A stretch of DNA of 64,000 bases, from NCBI RefSeq assembly GCF_046254955.1, contig NZ_JBJXRG010000001.1, positions 1,785,583 through 1,849,582 on the forward strand. Reading direction: 5' to 3'. Positions 37,183-46,392 of this stretch are shown here, in pieces. The notes under the pieces were generated by a model that was not told where the DNA came from, did not search any database, and saw nothing but the letters and a program-made list of their open reading frames with translations. Each line of letters opens with the position of its first letter. Positions within the stretch are counted from its first letter, which is position 1. The DNA is from Qipengyuania_C sp046254955 (GTDB taxonomy: Bacteria; Pseudomonadota; Alphaproteobacteria; Sphingomonadales; Sphingomonadaceae). A program made the translations under genes and the position numbers.

Positions 37183-37623
37183 ATGAAAGCAAGTGATTTA
37201 TTGAGCATTGGGGAATTGGCTCGGCGAACGGGGCTCAGCGTATCGGCTATCCGCTTCTATGAAGAGAAGGGATTGATCGAAGCCTTCCGCACGTCCGGCA
37301 ACCAGCGCCGATTCCCACGCAGCGATATTCGTAGGCTCAGTTTCATCCTGATCGCCCAGCGACTTGGCTTGGCTTTGGGCGAAATCGAGGCGGAACTCGG
37401 CAAACTTCCACAGGGCCGCAATCCCACGGCACGCGATTGGCGCAGGATCAGCGTTTCGATCCGCGGCGCGATCGAAGATCGGATCGCCGAGCTCGAACGC
37501 ACTCGCGACAATCTGGATGGGTGCATCGGCTGCGGCTGTCTGAGCCTGAAGAAATGCCGCCTCTACAATCCGGATGACCAAAAGGGGACGGAAGGCCCGG
37601 GCCCGCGTAATGTGCTGAACTGA
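37183..37623 (+). CDS. soxR: Redox-sensitive MerR-type regulator SoxR
   Basis: SoxR senses redox-cycling compounds through a [2Fe-2S] cluster. The 146-residue protein has a MerR helix-turn-helix (LSIGELARRTGLSVSAIRFYEEKGL) and the cluster motif CIGCGCLSLKKC, with C114, C117, C119 and C125. The rest follows MerR dimerisation. A SoxR box lies just upstream. The VOC gene is divergent and is a good candidate target. Confidence 0.95.
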   Translation: MKASDLLSIGELARRTGLSVSAIRFYEEKGLIEAFRTSGNQRRFPRSDIRRLSFILIAQRLGLALGEIEAELGKLPQGRNPTARDWRRISVSIRGAIEDRIAELERTRDNLDGCIGCGCLSLKKCRLYNPDDQKGTEGPGPRNVLN

Positions 37624-37632
37624 GCCTGGGAG

Positions 37633-38160
37633 CTAGTGTTCCGGCCCCAGCTCCGGATCGAGGTCGCGCGGACGAGCGAAATGGACCAGCGACCCGCAGC
37701 CTTCCTTAAGCTCGCTCCAATTATCGATATCCAGCTCGAATACGGCATAAGTTGCGGTCGGAAATTTCGTCGCGGCTTGGTCGAACAGCTCATTCTCTCG
37801 CGATGGCGGGACAAGTGCGAACAGGAGTTCCTGCATGCCGGGATTGTGCCCACAGAGCATGAGCGCCTTTTGCTCGCTCGCACCTTCATGCAACACGTCT
37901 ATCAGCGTTTCGGCGCTCGCAAGATAGAGCCGTGAATCGTACTTCGTATCGATATCGGGCAGCGCTGATGCCAGCGTCTGTTTTACGCGTTCGGCGGGAC
38001 TGGCAACGATCCTGTCCCAAGAGATTCCATGGTCGAGGATGTGACTGCCGATCAGCTCCGCACCCCTGCGGCCCCGGTCATTCAGCCCGCGATCGAAATC
38101 GCGTTTGGCCATATCCTCCCAGTCGGACTTGGCGTGGCGCAGGAGACCGAGGATTTTCAC
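37633..38160 (-). CDS. sixA: Histidine phosphatase SixA family
   Basis: The 175-residue protein begins with the phosphatase signature LLRHAKSDWED (RHG-like, with the active-site His) and carries LMLCGHNPGMQEL with the second catalytic His. SixA-type proteins can remove phosphate from histidine residues. The start is GTG at 38160, overlapping the helicase stop by GTGA. It is co-transcribed with the DinG-like helicase. Confidence 0.88.
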   Translation of the reverse strand: MKILGLLRHAKSDWEDMAKRDFDRGLNDRGRRGAELIGSHILDHGISWDRIVASPAERVKQTLASALPDIDTKYDSRLYLASAETLIDVLHEGASEQKALMLCGHNPGMQELLFALVPPSRENELFDQAATKFPTATYAVFELDIDNWSELKEGCGSLVHFARPRDLDPELGPEH

Positions 38161-40895
38161 TGTGCGGGCTGGTCCTTTTCTTCGGAGATCGACATTTCGT
38201 CAGGCGAAACACCTTCCGCGATGCGTTGTAAAGCTTCCTCAAGCGTCAATCTGATGACAGGTGTGCCTATCGGGAAGGCGCTGAGCAGGCGGCTTGGAAA
38301 CGCCGCCGACAAGACTACGAAATGCCCCTTGTCTTCCTTCGAGCGAATGAGTCGCCCGAACGCCTGGGCCAGACGGGCGCGGATCAAGCGGTCATCGTAT
38401 GCGCTTCCCCCATTTGCCGCGCGCCGGGCGCGGTGAAGGATATCGGGGCGCGGCCATGGGACTTGTTCCAGCACTACGCAGCGCAGCGATTCTCCGGGTA
38501 CATCGACACCGTCACGCAGCGCATCGGTACCCAGGAGCGAAGCATGAGGATCGTCGCGGAAGATATCGACCAGCGTCCCGGTATCAATCGGATCGACATG
38601 CTGGGCGTAGAGCGGCAACCCGTCACGCGCAAGCCGGTCTGCGATTCGGCCATAGACTGCTCGAAGCCTGCGGATCGCCGTGAACAGGCCCAGCAGTCCG
38701 CCGCCCGATGCCTCGATCAACCGGGCATAGGCTCCTGCAAGCCCGGCGAGGTCACCCTTCTTGAGATCGGTGACAATCAGGACTTCGGCGCGATTGGCAT
38801 AGTCGAACGGGCTCTGTGCGTCGGCGCAAGTCGGCTGGAGATCGATATGCGGCGCGCCGCTGCGCACGATGGCCGTCTCCCACTCGGTCCCATCCGGACT
38901 GCGATCGCACAAGGTTGCACTGGTGAGCATCACGCCGTGGGCAGGTTCGAGCACCGTCTTGGCGAATGGCTTCATGGGATCGAGCCAGCGCCGATGGATG
39001 CCGATATCGAACTCGCGCGCTTCCGAGCGGTCGACCGCCAGCCAGTCGACGAATTCGGGGTCGGCAGGGCCGCCCATCCGCGCGAGCAGTGCTTCCCACG
39101 CCACCAACAGGTCGACTCGCCAAGCCAAGGAGTATCGTGCGCCTTCGATCCGCGCGCGGCCTTGGCCGTCGATCCAATCCGGCGGATCGGCGGCGATGGC
39201 TTCAAGCCGCACACCGAGCTTCACGAGCGGCGACCGGATCTCCGCTAGCGCTACCTGCGCCTGTCCTGCCAGTTCGACAAAATTGCCCTCCAGCTGCGCG
39301 GCCTCGGTCTCAATGCCATAGCCGGCCTCCTGTCCGCCGCTCTCGTCGCGGGCATAAGTGAGGGAGCGCACAGCTGCGAGCAGCGTCTCGATTGGACCAG
39401 ATGGTTCATTCTCGCTCAGCCGTTGGAGCCACCCTTCAGACGGCAATGCTTGTGCCGCTTCTATCGCAGCCTCTACCGCTTCGCCGCCCGCTTCGTCATA
39501 GCTCGCGACATCGGCGAGGCGCGCCGCAAGGCCGCGCCGTCGACCGCGTGAATTTCGCTCGGGCCCGATGATCCAGCGGCGCAGTTCGATTGCCTCTTGT
39601 CCGGTGAGGGAAGCTGAGAAGGTCGAATCCGCTGCTTCGAATACGTGATGCCCCTCGTCGAAGATGACACGCGTCGGGCGTAGCGCATGGTCGCGGCCGC
39701 GCGCGGCATTGACCATCACCAGCGCGTGGTTGGCGATCACGAGGTCGGCCTGCGCGCTGGCCCGCGCAGACCGCTCGATGAAGCATTTGCGGTAGTGTGG
39801 GCATCCAGCATAGACGCATTCGCCTCGCTGGTCGGTTAGGGCCGTGATCCCGCGCTTGCGGAATAGGGTCCCGAGCCAGCCCGGCAGGTCACCCCCGATC
39901 ATGTCGCCATCGCTGCTATATGCGGCCCAACGGGCGACCAGGTGCGCCAGGATCGCGGCGCGCCCACCAAATCCGCCTTGAAGTGCATCCTCGAGATTGA
40001 GCAGACAGAGATAATTCTCCCTACCTTTGCGCACCACGACTGGGCGTGAGCCATCGGGGCGGCGCTCGGGCCACGCGTGACGCGATTCATCGCGCAGTTG
40101 TCGCTGGAGGTTCTTGGTGAAGGTCGAGACCCACACGGTGCCCCGTGATGCTTCTGACCAGAGTGATGCAGGTGCGAGATAGCCCAGCGTCTTGCCTATT
40201 CCTGTGCCCGCTTGCGCGAGCATCAAATGCGGCTGGCCCTTCTCAGACCTTGGTGCGAAGATTGAGCTAGCCGATTGCGCGTAGGCTACCTGGCCGTCGC
40301 GCCTTTCGGCATCGGCTCCGGTCAGTCTGCCAAGCTGGTGAAAAACCGCTTCCGGTTCCAGTTGGACCTGCGCGGGCTGAGGCCGATCTGGAGTCTCCTC
40401 CCATTCGGGGAGGCGCGAGAAGAGCCATTTCTCCGCCTGTTCGGGCTTGCGGATATGCGGCGCCAGGATAGCCGCCCATGGCCAACGCAGCCTCGCGAGG
40501 GACTGGAGAGCCGACCACGCACCTACACGTTCCTGCCAGGCGTCATCTTCGCATTGCTTCAAGAGACGTGCGGCCGCAGTTTGCAGGAACACGGGGACTG
40601 CATCGCCGCCAACTGGCTCCTCCAGATCAAGGGCATGTGCCAATCCTTTTGGTGTCGGTACACAGAACTTGGCCGGGTGGATGAAAGCGAAAAGTTCGAG
40701 CAAATCCAGGCCCGACAGGTCGGGATAACCAAGCCTGTTCGCGACCAATGGTGCGTTGAGCAGCAGCACGGGCGTGTCTGCAGCGGCCATGATCGCTTCG
40801 CCCTTCGAGCACCCTTGAGTCTGGCCGCGCGCATCGCGCAGCCATGTGCCCGCATGGCTGGCATGAAGGGCAGGTAATTCAATCGCGGCGGTCAC
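38157..40895 (-). CDS. DinG-type ATP-dependent DNA helicase
   Basis: The 912-residue protein is an XPD/DinG superfamily 2 helicase. Walker A is LAQAGTGIGKTLGYLAPA and the DEAH-type box is IFDEGHHVFEA. Between them lie cysteines in GECVYAGCPHYRKCF that match an Fe-S cluster binding region. An N-terminal about 230-residue domain (LPALHASHAGTWLRDA and LGYPDLSGLDLLELFAFIHPAKF) precedes the motor. The start is GTG at 40895; ATG at 40790 is an alternative. It shares an operon with sixA. Confidence 0.88.
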   Translation of the reverse strand: MTAAIELPALHASHAGTWLRDARGQTQGCSKGEAIMAAADTPVLLLNAPLVANRLGYPDLSGLDLLELFAFIHPAKFCVPTPKGLAHALDLEEPVGGDAVPVFLQTAAARLLKQCEDDAWQERVGAWSALQSLARLRWPWAAILAPHIRKPEQAEKWLFSRLPEWEETPDRPQPAQVQLEPEAVFHQLGRLTGADAERRDGQVAYAQSASSIFAPRSEKGQPHLMLAQAGTGIGKTLGYLAPASLWSEASRGTVWVSTFTKNLQRQLRDESRHAWPERRPDGSRPVVVRKGRENYLCLLNLEDALQGGFGGRAAILAHLVARWAAYSSDGDMIGGDLPGWLGTLFRKRGITALTDQRGECVYAGCPHYRKCFIERSARASAQADLVIANHALVMVNAARGRDHALRPTRVIFDEGHHVFEAADSTFSASLTGQEAIELRRWIIGPERNSRGRRRGLAARLADVASYDEAGGEAVEAAIEAAQALPSEGWLQRLSENEPSGPIETLLAAVRSLTYARDESGGQEAGYGIETEAAQLEGNFVELAGQAQVALAEIRSPLVKLGVRLEAIAADPPDWIDGQGRARIEGARYSLAWRVDLLVAWEALLARMGGPADPEFVDWLAVDRSEAREFDIGIHRRWLDPMKPFAKTVLEPAHGVMLTSATLCDRSPDGTEWETAIVRSGAPHIDLQPTCADAQSPFDYANRAEVLIVTDLKKGDLAGLAGAYARLIEASGGGLLGLFTAIRRLRAVYGRIADRLARDGLPLYAQHVDPIDTGTLVDIFRDDPHASLLGTDALRDGVDVPGESLRCVVLEQVPWPRPDILHRARRAANGGSAYDDRLIRARLAQAFGRLIRSKEDKGHFVVLSAAFPSRLLSAFPIGTPVIRLTLEEALQRIAEGVSPDEMSISEEKDQPAQ

Positions 40896-40964
40896 CGCCC
40901 ATCTATGAGAATCGCGGAACGAAAAGTAAACAAGGCAGCGACTGATCTACCCTGAATATGCCTT

Positions 40965-41303
40965 CTAGCTGGCCAGAGCGATGGCTTGGCGGACGTTACG
41001 CAAGGCGATAAGCTGCTGATTGCGGGGTTCGTCGAACCGAATTGTATTCTCCGCTGTGCGGGCGGAATCGCCAAGGTCCGTCTCACCGAAATGGGCGGCG
41101 GTGCCTGCCAACGTATGCAGTTCGCTTGCCAGCGCAATCCAGTTGGTATGGTGCGGCGCAGCCAGTGCGCCTTCGACTGCGCTCAAGGTGGTTTGGCGCT
41201 GGGTATCATACATTGGCCGTAGCGCGGCAAGGATGCGCCGCTCCGCAGATTCCAGCGTCTCATCGAGCGGATGTTCGATAATGCTGGCCCGGTAAATTCC
41301 CAT
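40965..41303 (-). CDS. Hpt-domain phosphotransfer protein
   Basis: The 112-residue protein consists mainly of one histidine phosphotransfer domain. The phospho-accepting His is H63 in ASELHTLAGTAAHFGETDLG, with the expected following small residues. No kinase or receiver domain is fused to it, and none is encoded next to it. It would serve as a shuttle between a hybrid kinase and a response regulator elsewhere. Confidence 0.87.
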   Translation of the reverse strand: MGIYRASIIEHPLDETLESAERRILAALRPMYDTQRQTTLSAVEGALAAPHHTNWIALASELHTLAGTAAHFGETDLGDSARTAENTIRFDEPRNQQLIALRNVRQAIALAS

Positions 41304-41448
41304 CGTCTTGTCTCCTTGGCGACTGGCTAGGGTTTTTGGGCTTACGCCATCGCAACCGACAACCCGTGGAAATTACCTAGCCTTGAGCAAATCTCGATGC
41401 GTCTTCGCGCTTGCAACATTCCGCTGCTTGGGCAAAAGCCCGCTCCCT

Positions 41449-43077
41449 ATGACTGATAGCATTCTGAGCGATACTGCCCGTTCGTCCAAGGCCTGGCCCT
41501 TCCAGGAGGCGATGCGGCTGGTCAAACGCTATCCGGACGGGAAGCCGGATGGATCGCCAATGCTGTTCGAAACAGGGTACGGCCCCTCAGGCCTGCCGCA
41601 TATCGGCACCTTCCAGGAGGTGCTGCGCACGACGTTCGTGCGCCGTGCCTATGAGGCGATCATTGGCGCGCGCCCGGAAGACGGCAAGACCCGGCTGGTG
41701 GCATTCTCCGATGACATGGACGGTTTGCGCAAGGTTCCGGACAATATTCCAAACTCCGAAATCCTCGAAACGAACCTGCACAAGCCACTCAGCCGCATCC
41801 CCGATCCGTTCAGCAACGAGTATGAGAGCTTCGCGCATCACAATAATGCACGTCTCCGTGCATTTCTCGACCGGTTCGGCTTTAACTACGAGTTCGTCTC
41901 CGCCTCCGATCGATACAATTCGGGCGCGTTCGACGATGCGCTGCGCAATGTGTTGAGTCACAATGAGGACATCCTCGACATTATGCTTCCGACGCTTCGC
42001 GAAGAACGGCGGCAGACATATTCGCCGATTCTTCCGATCAGCCCAACGACTGGGAAGGTCTTGCAAGTGCCGGTCGAAGTAATCGATGCTGCGGCTGGCA
42101 CAATTCGCTTCACAGACGAGGACGGGACGGCTGTCGAACAATTGGCGTTAGGCGGCCAAGCCAAACTTCAGTGGAAAGTCGATTGGGCGATGCGCTGGTA
42201 CGCGCTCGGTGTCGATTACGAGATGTACGGGAAGGACCTGACCGATAGCGGCGTGCAGTCGGGCCGGATCGTGAAGGTGCTGGGTGGCCGCAAGCCTGAA
42301 GGCCTAATCTACGAAATGTTCCTCGACGAGAACGGCGAGAAGATCTCCAAATCGAAGGGTAATGGCCTGACGATCGAGGAATGGCTGACCTATGGCAGCG
42401 AAGACAGCTTGGGATTCTATATCTTCCCCAATCCCAAGAGCGCCAAGCAACTGCATGTGGGCGTGATCCCGCGCGCGGTCGAAGACTATTGGCAATTCCG
42501 CGAACGGCTTGGTGAACAGGATCTCGACAAACAGCTGGGCAATCCGGTGTGGCATCTCCAGCGCGCCAATGGCGGCGGCGAGGGTAGCGACGCGCCGGGC
42601 GCGGGCGACAGCCTGCCCGTCAGTTTCAGCCTTCTCCTGAACCTTGTCGGTGTGCTGGGGGCAGAGGCGAGCCGGGAGCAGGTCTGGTCTTATCTCGGAA
42701 ATTATGTCGAGAATGCCAATCCGGCGGATCACCCCGAGCTTGATGCGCTCGTTGGACATGCTGTGGCCTACAACCGCGATTTCGTCGCGCCAACGTTGAG
42801 TAAGCGTGCACCAAGCGAGACGGAGGCAGCGGCTTTGAAGGCGCTCGACAGCAAGCTCGATGGCTTGCCGGAGAGTACCGCGGCCGAAGATCTGCAGACC
42901 ATGGTCTACGAGATTGGCAAGCGCGAAGAATTTGGGTTCGAGAATCTACGGGATTGGTTCAAGGCGCTTTACGAAACGTTGCTTGGATCGGCCCAAGGTC
43001 CCCGGATGGGAAGTTTCATCAGCCTTTACGGTCTGGGGAATACGCGCAAGCTCATCGCGGAAGCGCTGGCGCGCTGA
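41449..43077 (+). CDS. lysS: Lysyl-tRNA synthetase, class I
   Basis: This is the class I (archaeal/alphaproteobacterial) form, unrelated in fold to E. coli LysS. The 542-residue protein has PSGLPHIGTFQE (HIGH equivalent) and KISKSKGNG (KMSKS equivalent). The start at 41449 (MTDSILSDTARSSKAW) is chosen because the earlier in-frame residues look non-coding; an in-frame ATG at 41308 would add 47 residues. It is divergent from the Hpt gene. Confidence 0.95.
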   Translation: MTDSILSDTARSSKAWPFQEAMRLVKRYPDGKPDGSPMLFETGYGPSGLPHIGTFQEVLRTTFVRRAYEAIIGARPEDGKTRLVAFSDDMDGLRKVPDNIPNSEILETNLHKPLSRIPDPFSNEYESFAHHNNARLRAFLDRFGFNYEFVSASDRYNSGAFDDALRNVLSHNEDILDIMLPTLREERRQTYSPILPISPTTGKVLQVPVEVIDAAAGTIRFTDEDGTAVEQLALGGQAKLQWKVDWAMRWYALGVDYEMYGKDLTDSGVQSGRIVKVLGGRKPEGLIYEMFLDENGEKISKSKGNGLTIEEWLTYGSEDSLGFYIFPNPKSAKQLHVGVIPRAVEDYWQFRERLGEQDLDKQLGNPVWHLQRANGGGEGSDAPGAGDSLPVSFSLLLNLVGVLGAEASREQVWSYLGNYVENANPADHPELDALVGHAVAYNRDFVAPTLSKRAPSETEAAALKALDSKLDGLPESTAAEDLQTMVYEIGKREEFGFENLRDWFKALYETLLGSAQGPRMGSFISLYGLGNTRKLIAEALAR

Positions 43078-43082
43078 TCAGC

Positions 43083-43754
43083 TTACATCCACTTGCGGGT
43101 GCGATACCATTTGGTGATGACGTACTTGGTCCCGCGGATGACGGGGGTTCCCGCGTGCATCGTATCGTGATTGGGTGATCCGTCGGGTAGTGCGTTATTC
43201 CACACCAGCAGCACGCCCGGCTTTGGCTCGATCTTTATTCCGACCTCGGTGAATTGCGTTTCACCGCCTTCCTCCACCTCGTTGAGAAAGGCCATGGCCG
43301 TCCAGGAACGTTGGCCTCCGCGCTTACGTTCGCCCTTCCAGTACTCTTGGTCGGTATAGAACCAGTCGTTGTGTGGCTTGAATTCCTGACCGGGCAGGTA
43401 GCGCTGGCCCTGGATCGTTTCACCTGTTTTCGGATTGAGGCCCAAAGTATCGTCGATCCTGCGAGACACGCTGCGAACAAAGCTATCGTTTGGGTCAAAA
43501 TTTCCCGAATAGCTTGTCCGGAAACCTGATTTGTAGGCTTGGACATCGAACAATTCGCTGGGCTGGGCCACCGCGTCGATCATCGTGATTAGTTGCGAGC
43601 ATTCGGCCGGGCTGAAGAAGCCGCCAATCGCAAAAATCTCAGCCTTGTCGGTTGGGACCTTGTAGGCGTTTGGATTCTTGTCGAGCCGCTTGCGCACACT
43701 CGTACCAACGCGGCGCAGCGCGTCCTGGTCGGGAATCGCGGATTTCGTTGCCAT
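43083..43754 (-). CDS. 2OG-Fe(II) oxygenase, prolyl 4-hydroxylase-like
   Basis: The 223-residue protein has the iron-binding triad H128 and D130 (FKPHNDWF) and H200 (DTMHAGTP), and the 2-oxoglutarate-binding lysine K210 (RGTKYVITKWYR). The domain layout matches bacterial prolyl 4-hydroxylases. Its protein substrate is unknown. It is convergent with lysS, five bases apart. Confidence 0.9.
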   Translation of the reverse strand: MATKSAIPDQDALRRVGTSVRKRLDKNPNAYKVPTDKAEIFAIGGFFSPAECSQLITMIDAVAQPSELFDVQAYKSGFRTSYSGNFDPNDSFVRSVSRRIDDTLGLNPKTGETIQGQRYLPGQEFKPHNDWFYTDQEYWKGERKRGGQRSWTAMAFLNEVEEGGETQFTEVGIKIEPKPGVLLVWNNALPDGSPNHDTMHAGTPVIRGTKYVITKWYRTRKWM

Positions 43755-43854
43755 AAGCGCAAACCTAGCAATCAGCGCGCAAGCTTCAATGACTTGCTTG
43801 CTGCCCCGCTAACAAATGCTACAATCCGAGGCGGAGAAAAGGGAGAATTGGGGA

Positions 43855-44412
43855 ATGACCGAGCGTATCGGAAAAAAATATTCGGGGCTAGCGATGGCCA
43901 TTCACTGGCTGATCGCTGTGCTGGTTATCGTGCAATGGCGGATCGCCGAAGCGGGAGAGCATGCGGCGACCGACGAAGCGCGCGGCGCGATCATGTCCAA
44001 CCATTTCTCGATCGGGATCATCATATTTGCGCTGGTCGCCATTCGATTGGTCGTACGCATTACGGGGACGCCTCCAGGGCGACCCGCCAGTCATGCTCCA
44101 TGGGAACGAATTCTCGCCCGGACGACCCACACACTATTTTACATCCTCTTGCTTGTTATGCCGATGGCCGGATGGTTTGCGATGTCAAAATACGGTGCGC
44201 CTGTAAGCGTGTTCGGGGTTTTCAGCCTGCCTGCCTTGCCGGTTGGAGTAGATCCGGATGCCGGCAAGGCAATATTCGAGTCCCACGCAACCGCCGGCAT
44301 GATCTTGCTGATACTGGTGGCTCTGCATGTCCTCGGTACCCTGAAGCACACACTACTCGATAAGGACGGCAACATTTTCCGAATGCTGCCATTCGGCCAG
44401 CCAAAGGCCTGA
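43855..44412 (+). CDS. Cytochrome b561-type membrane protein
   Basis: The 185-residue protein has four membrane helices with paired histidines for two b-type haems: MAIHWLIAVLV and NHFSIGIIIF, and later HTLFYILLLVMPMAGW, SHATAGMILLILVALHVLGTLKH. It resembles CybB (superoxide oxidase) and Ni/Fe-hydrogenase cytochrome b. The start at 43855 is preceded by AAGGGAG. No partner reductase is adjacent. Confidence 0.9.
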   Translation: MTERIGKKYSGLAMAIHWLIAVLVIVQWRIAEAGEHAATDEARGAIMSNHFSIGIIIFALVAIRLVVRITGTPPGRPASHAPWERILARTTHTLFYILLLVMPMAGWFAMSKYGAPVSVFGVFSLPALPVGVDPDAGKAIFESHATAGMILLILVALHVLGTLKHTLLDKDGNIFRMLPFGQPKA

Positions 44413-44436
44413 GCAAGAATCCTCGAAACCAAAGAG

Positions 44437-44472
44437 AACCCCCGCCAGCATCGCGCTGACGGGGGTTTCCTA
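44437..44472. terminator. Terminator after cytochrome b561 gene
   Basis: AACCCCCG (44437-44444) pairs with CGGGGGTT (44460-44467), with an inner CAGC/GCTG stem and loop ATCGC. A T-rich run (TTTCCTATTT) follows on the plus strand, and GAGAACC and AAAG precede it. It sits between the cytochrome b561 stop and the RcnB-like stop and may serve both strands. Confidence 0.75.
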
Positions 44473-44492
44473 TTTCTGTCTTTGTAGTTCGC

Positions 44493-45617
44493 TTACCAGA
44501 AGAAGTCGTAGATCACGTCGACCACTTCGCCTGACCACGTATCGACCAGCAACACGTCATCGTAATAGCGCACCCAGCGATAGTCTCCGTAGACTGGGGG
44601 GAGGCGATAGCGCCACGGATCACTGATCCAATACCGGCTGCCGAAGAACAGGTTATCGAGGTAGAACCCGATGCTGATCCGGCTGTAGCGGTGATGGCGA
44701 TAGGGCGAATAATACCTTCCAAGGCGGAAGATATGCCTGTTGGAATAGCGGTGCCCGTGCCAATCATACCGATGGTGGTTGCGCCACCTCTTGCGATCCC
44801 AGCGCTTGTGATCGCTGCGATAGTGGCGGTCACGGTGGCGATAATCCCTCTTGTCGCGGTAGTGCGCGCGTGGACCATCGCGGAACCGGCCGTCACGATA
44901 TCCATCGCGGTAGGCATTGCGGCTGATCACCCGGTCTTCGCGCCGATCACGCCTGCGCTCTGCCTTGCGACCATCGCGCCGTCCATCACGGTAAGTGCGA
45001 TTGCGTTCACGATCGGAATAGCTGCGGTTGCGATCTCCGCGCTCGGCCCTGCGGCCGTCGCGGCGATCGGCACGCCGGTCACCTCGATTGGCATACGGAT
45101 TCTGGACGTCGCGTGTGCGTGCTCCCGCCTGCCTGTTCTCGGAACGATCGGAGCGATTCCAATCGCGACCATTGCGTTCTTGCGCCCTTTCAGCGCGGCG
45201 ATCAGAACGGTTCCAATCTCGACCGCGACGATCAGAGCGCCTCCATTCGCGGCTTCCGCGTTCCTGGGCGACTTGAGCCCGCTGACGGCTTTGCTCCATT
45301 GTGTTGCGACGGGGCTGCTCTGCTCTCCGTTCACTGCGGACCCGTTCATTCCTTTGGGCCTGGCGAGACTCCGAACGTTGCGGACGCTCCGCGCGCCGCT
45401 CTTGACCGCGGCGCTCCTGACGCTGCTCGCTTCGCGATTCCCTGCGCTCGGTGCGTTGCTGCATCCTTTGCGATCGCGCTTGTTGGCGGCTTTCGCGTTG
45501 TTCAAACCGATTCTTGTCGCGACCTTGCGCAGCAAGCTCGCCGGGCATGGCAGTCAGCGCCATGGCGGCGGCCAGCGCCGAAATGACGCCGGATTTCAAT
45601 GTAGCCTTCATATGCAT
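44493..45617 (-). CDS. RcnB-family Arg-rich periplasmic protein
   Basis: The 374-residue precursor has a signal peptide (MHMKATLKSGVISALAAAM), an Arg/Glu/Gln/Ser-rich low-complexity middle with repeated short units such as NRSDRR and ERGGRDW, and a C-terminal RcnB domain (YWISDPWRYRLPP...WVRYYDDVLLVDTWSGEVVDVIYDFFW). RcnB proteins help with metal balance at the envelope in E. coli. The start at 45617 is chosen because AGGAG lies seven bases upstream; ATG 45611 is second. Confidence 0.85.
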   Translation of the reverse strand: MHMKATLKSGVISALAAAMALTAMPGELAAQGRDKNRFEQRESRQQARSQRMQQRTERRESRSEQRQERRGQERRAERPQRSESRQAQRNERVRSERRAEQPRRNTMEQSRQRAQVAQERGSREWRRSDRRGRDWNRSDRRAERAQERNGRDWNRSDRSENRQAGARTRDVQNPYANRGDRRADRRDGRRAERGDRNRSYSDRERNRTYRDGRRDGRKAERRRDRREDRVISRNAYRDGYRDGRFRDGPRAHYRDKRDYRHRDRHYRSDHKRWDRKRWRNHHRYDWHGHRYSNRHIFRLGRYYSPYRHHRYSRISIGFYLDNLFFGSRYWISDPWRYRLPPVYGDYRWVRYYDDVLLVDTWSGEVVDVIYDFFW

Positions 45618-45792
45618 GAGGCAGCTCCTGGTGTTGATGCCGCTCCCACCAGTGCGGCGCTGTCGATGTATCGCTTTGTAACGATTCGGTCTGACGCGAA
45701 ACTGAACCACTTGGTTACCCTGTCGTTCATGTTTGGTGCAAGTTTTCTGAATCGATTGACACGAACTTGCTTTGCAGCGCTTGTGCTGAACG

Positions 45793-46365
45793 ATGCTGGA
45801 ACGTCTCGATCAGGTCAGGGCAGATATGGAAGGGCGTCTAGAGCGTGCGGCGCATGATCGCCGCTCTCCCATGCATACGCCGGTGGTAGCGACTAGCGAT
45901 GGTAACCTGCGCGTCATGGTCTTGCGCAACTTCGACCGCGAAAACTGGACCTTGCGGTTCCATACCGATTCTCGTTCCCCGAAGGTTTCGGCGATCGGCG
46001 CAGATTCCCCCGTGGGCGTGTTGTTTTACGATCAGCCAGGCAAGCTCCAGATACGCTGCACCGGAACAGGGCGGATTGAGCGAGATGGGCCGATAGTCGA
46101 CAAGGCATGGGCCTCGTCGGACAACTTTGCGCGTCGTTGCTATCTGGGCCAGGCACCGGGAGAATCGTCGGACGAGCCGACTTCGGGCCTGCCGCCGCAG
46201 TTCGAAGGTATCAAGCCCAGCGATGAGCAACTCGAGCCCGCACGCGAGAACTTTGCGATACTGTTGGTTGAAATAGAACAGGCCGACTGGTTCTCGCTCG
46301 ATCAAGCGGGCCATCGCCGGGCGATCATAACGAAGGACGGGGAAGGGCGCTGGGTCGCGCCGTAA
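45793..46365 (+). CDS. Pyridoxamine 5'-phosphate oxidase-family flavoprotein
   Basis: The 190-residue protein has the split-barrel FMN-binding fold: ATSDGNLRVMVLRNFDRENWTLRFHTDSRSPKV near the start and WFSLDQAGHRRAIITKDG at the end. It resembles general stress FMN-binding proteins and PNPOx-like enzymes rather than PdxH itself. The start at 45793 lies close to a weak purine site. It is divergent from the RcnB-like gene. Confidence 0.85.
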   Translation: MLERLDQVRADMEGRLERAAHDRRSPMHTPVVATSDGNLRVMVLRNFDRENWTLRFHTDSRSPKVSAIGADSPVGVLFYDQPGKLQIRCTGTGRIERDGPIVDKAWASSDNFARRCYLGQAPGESSDEPTSGLPPQFEGIKPSDEQLEPARENFAILLVEIEQADWFSLDQAGHRRAIITKDGEGRWVAP

Positions 46366-46392
46366 GCGGTCCGGCGAAAGAGGGACGACAAT

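Noticed and set aside
44691..45857. A 388-codon open frame on the plus strand, opposite the RcnB-like gene
   Set aside because: It is antisense to the Arg-rich repeats, whose GC-rich codons avoid stops in the opposite strand; the product is Ile/Ala/Pro-rich and has no recognisable domain or ribosome site.
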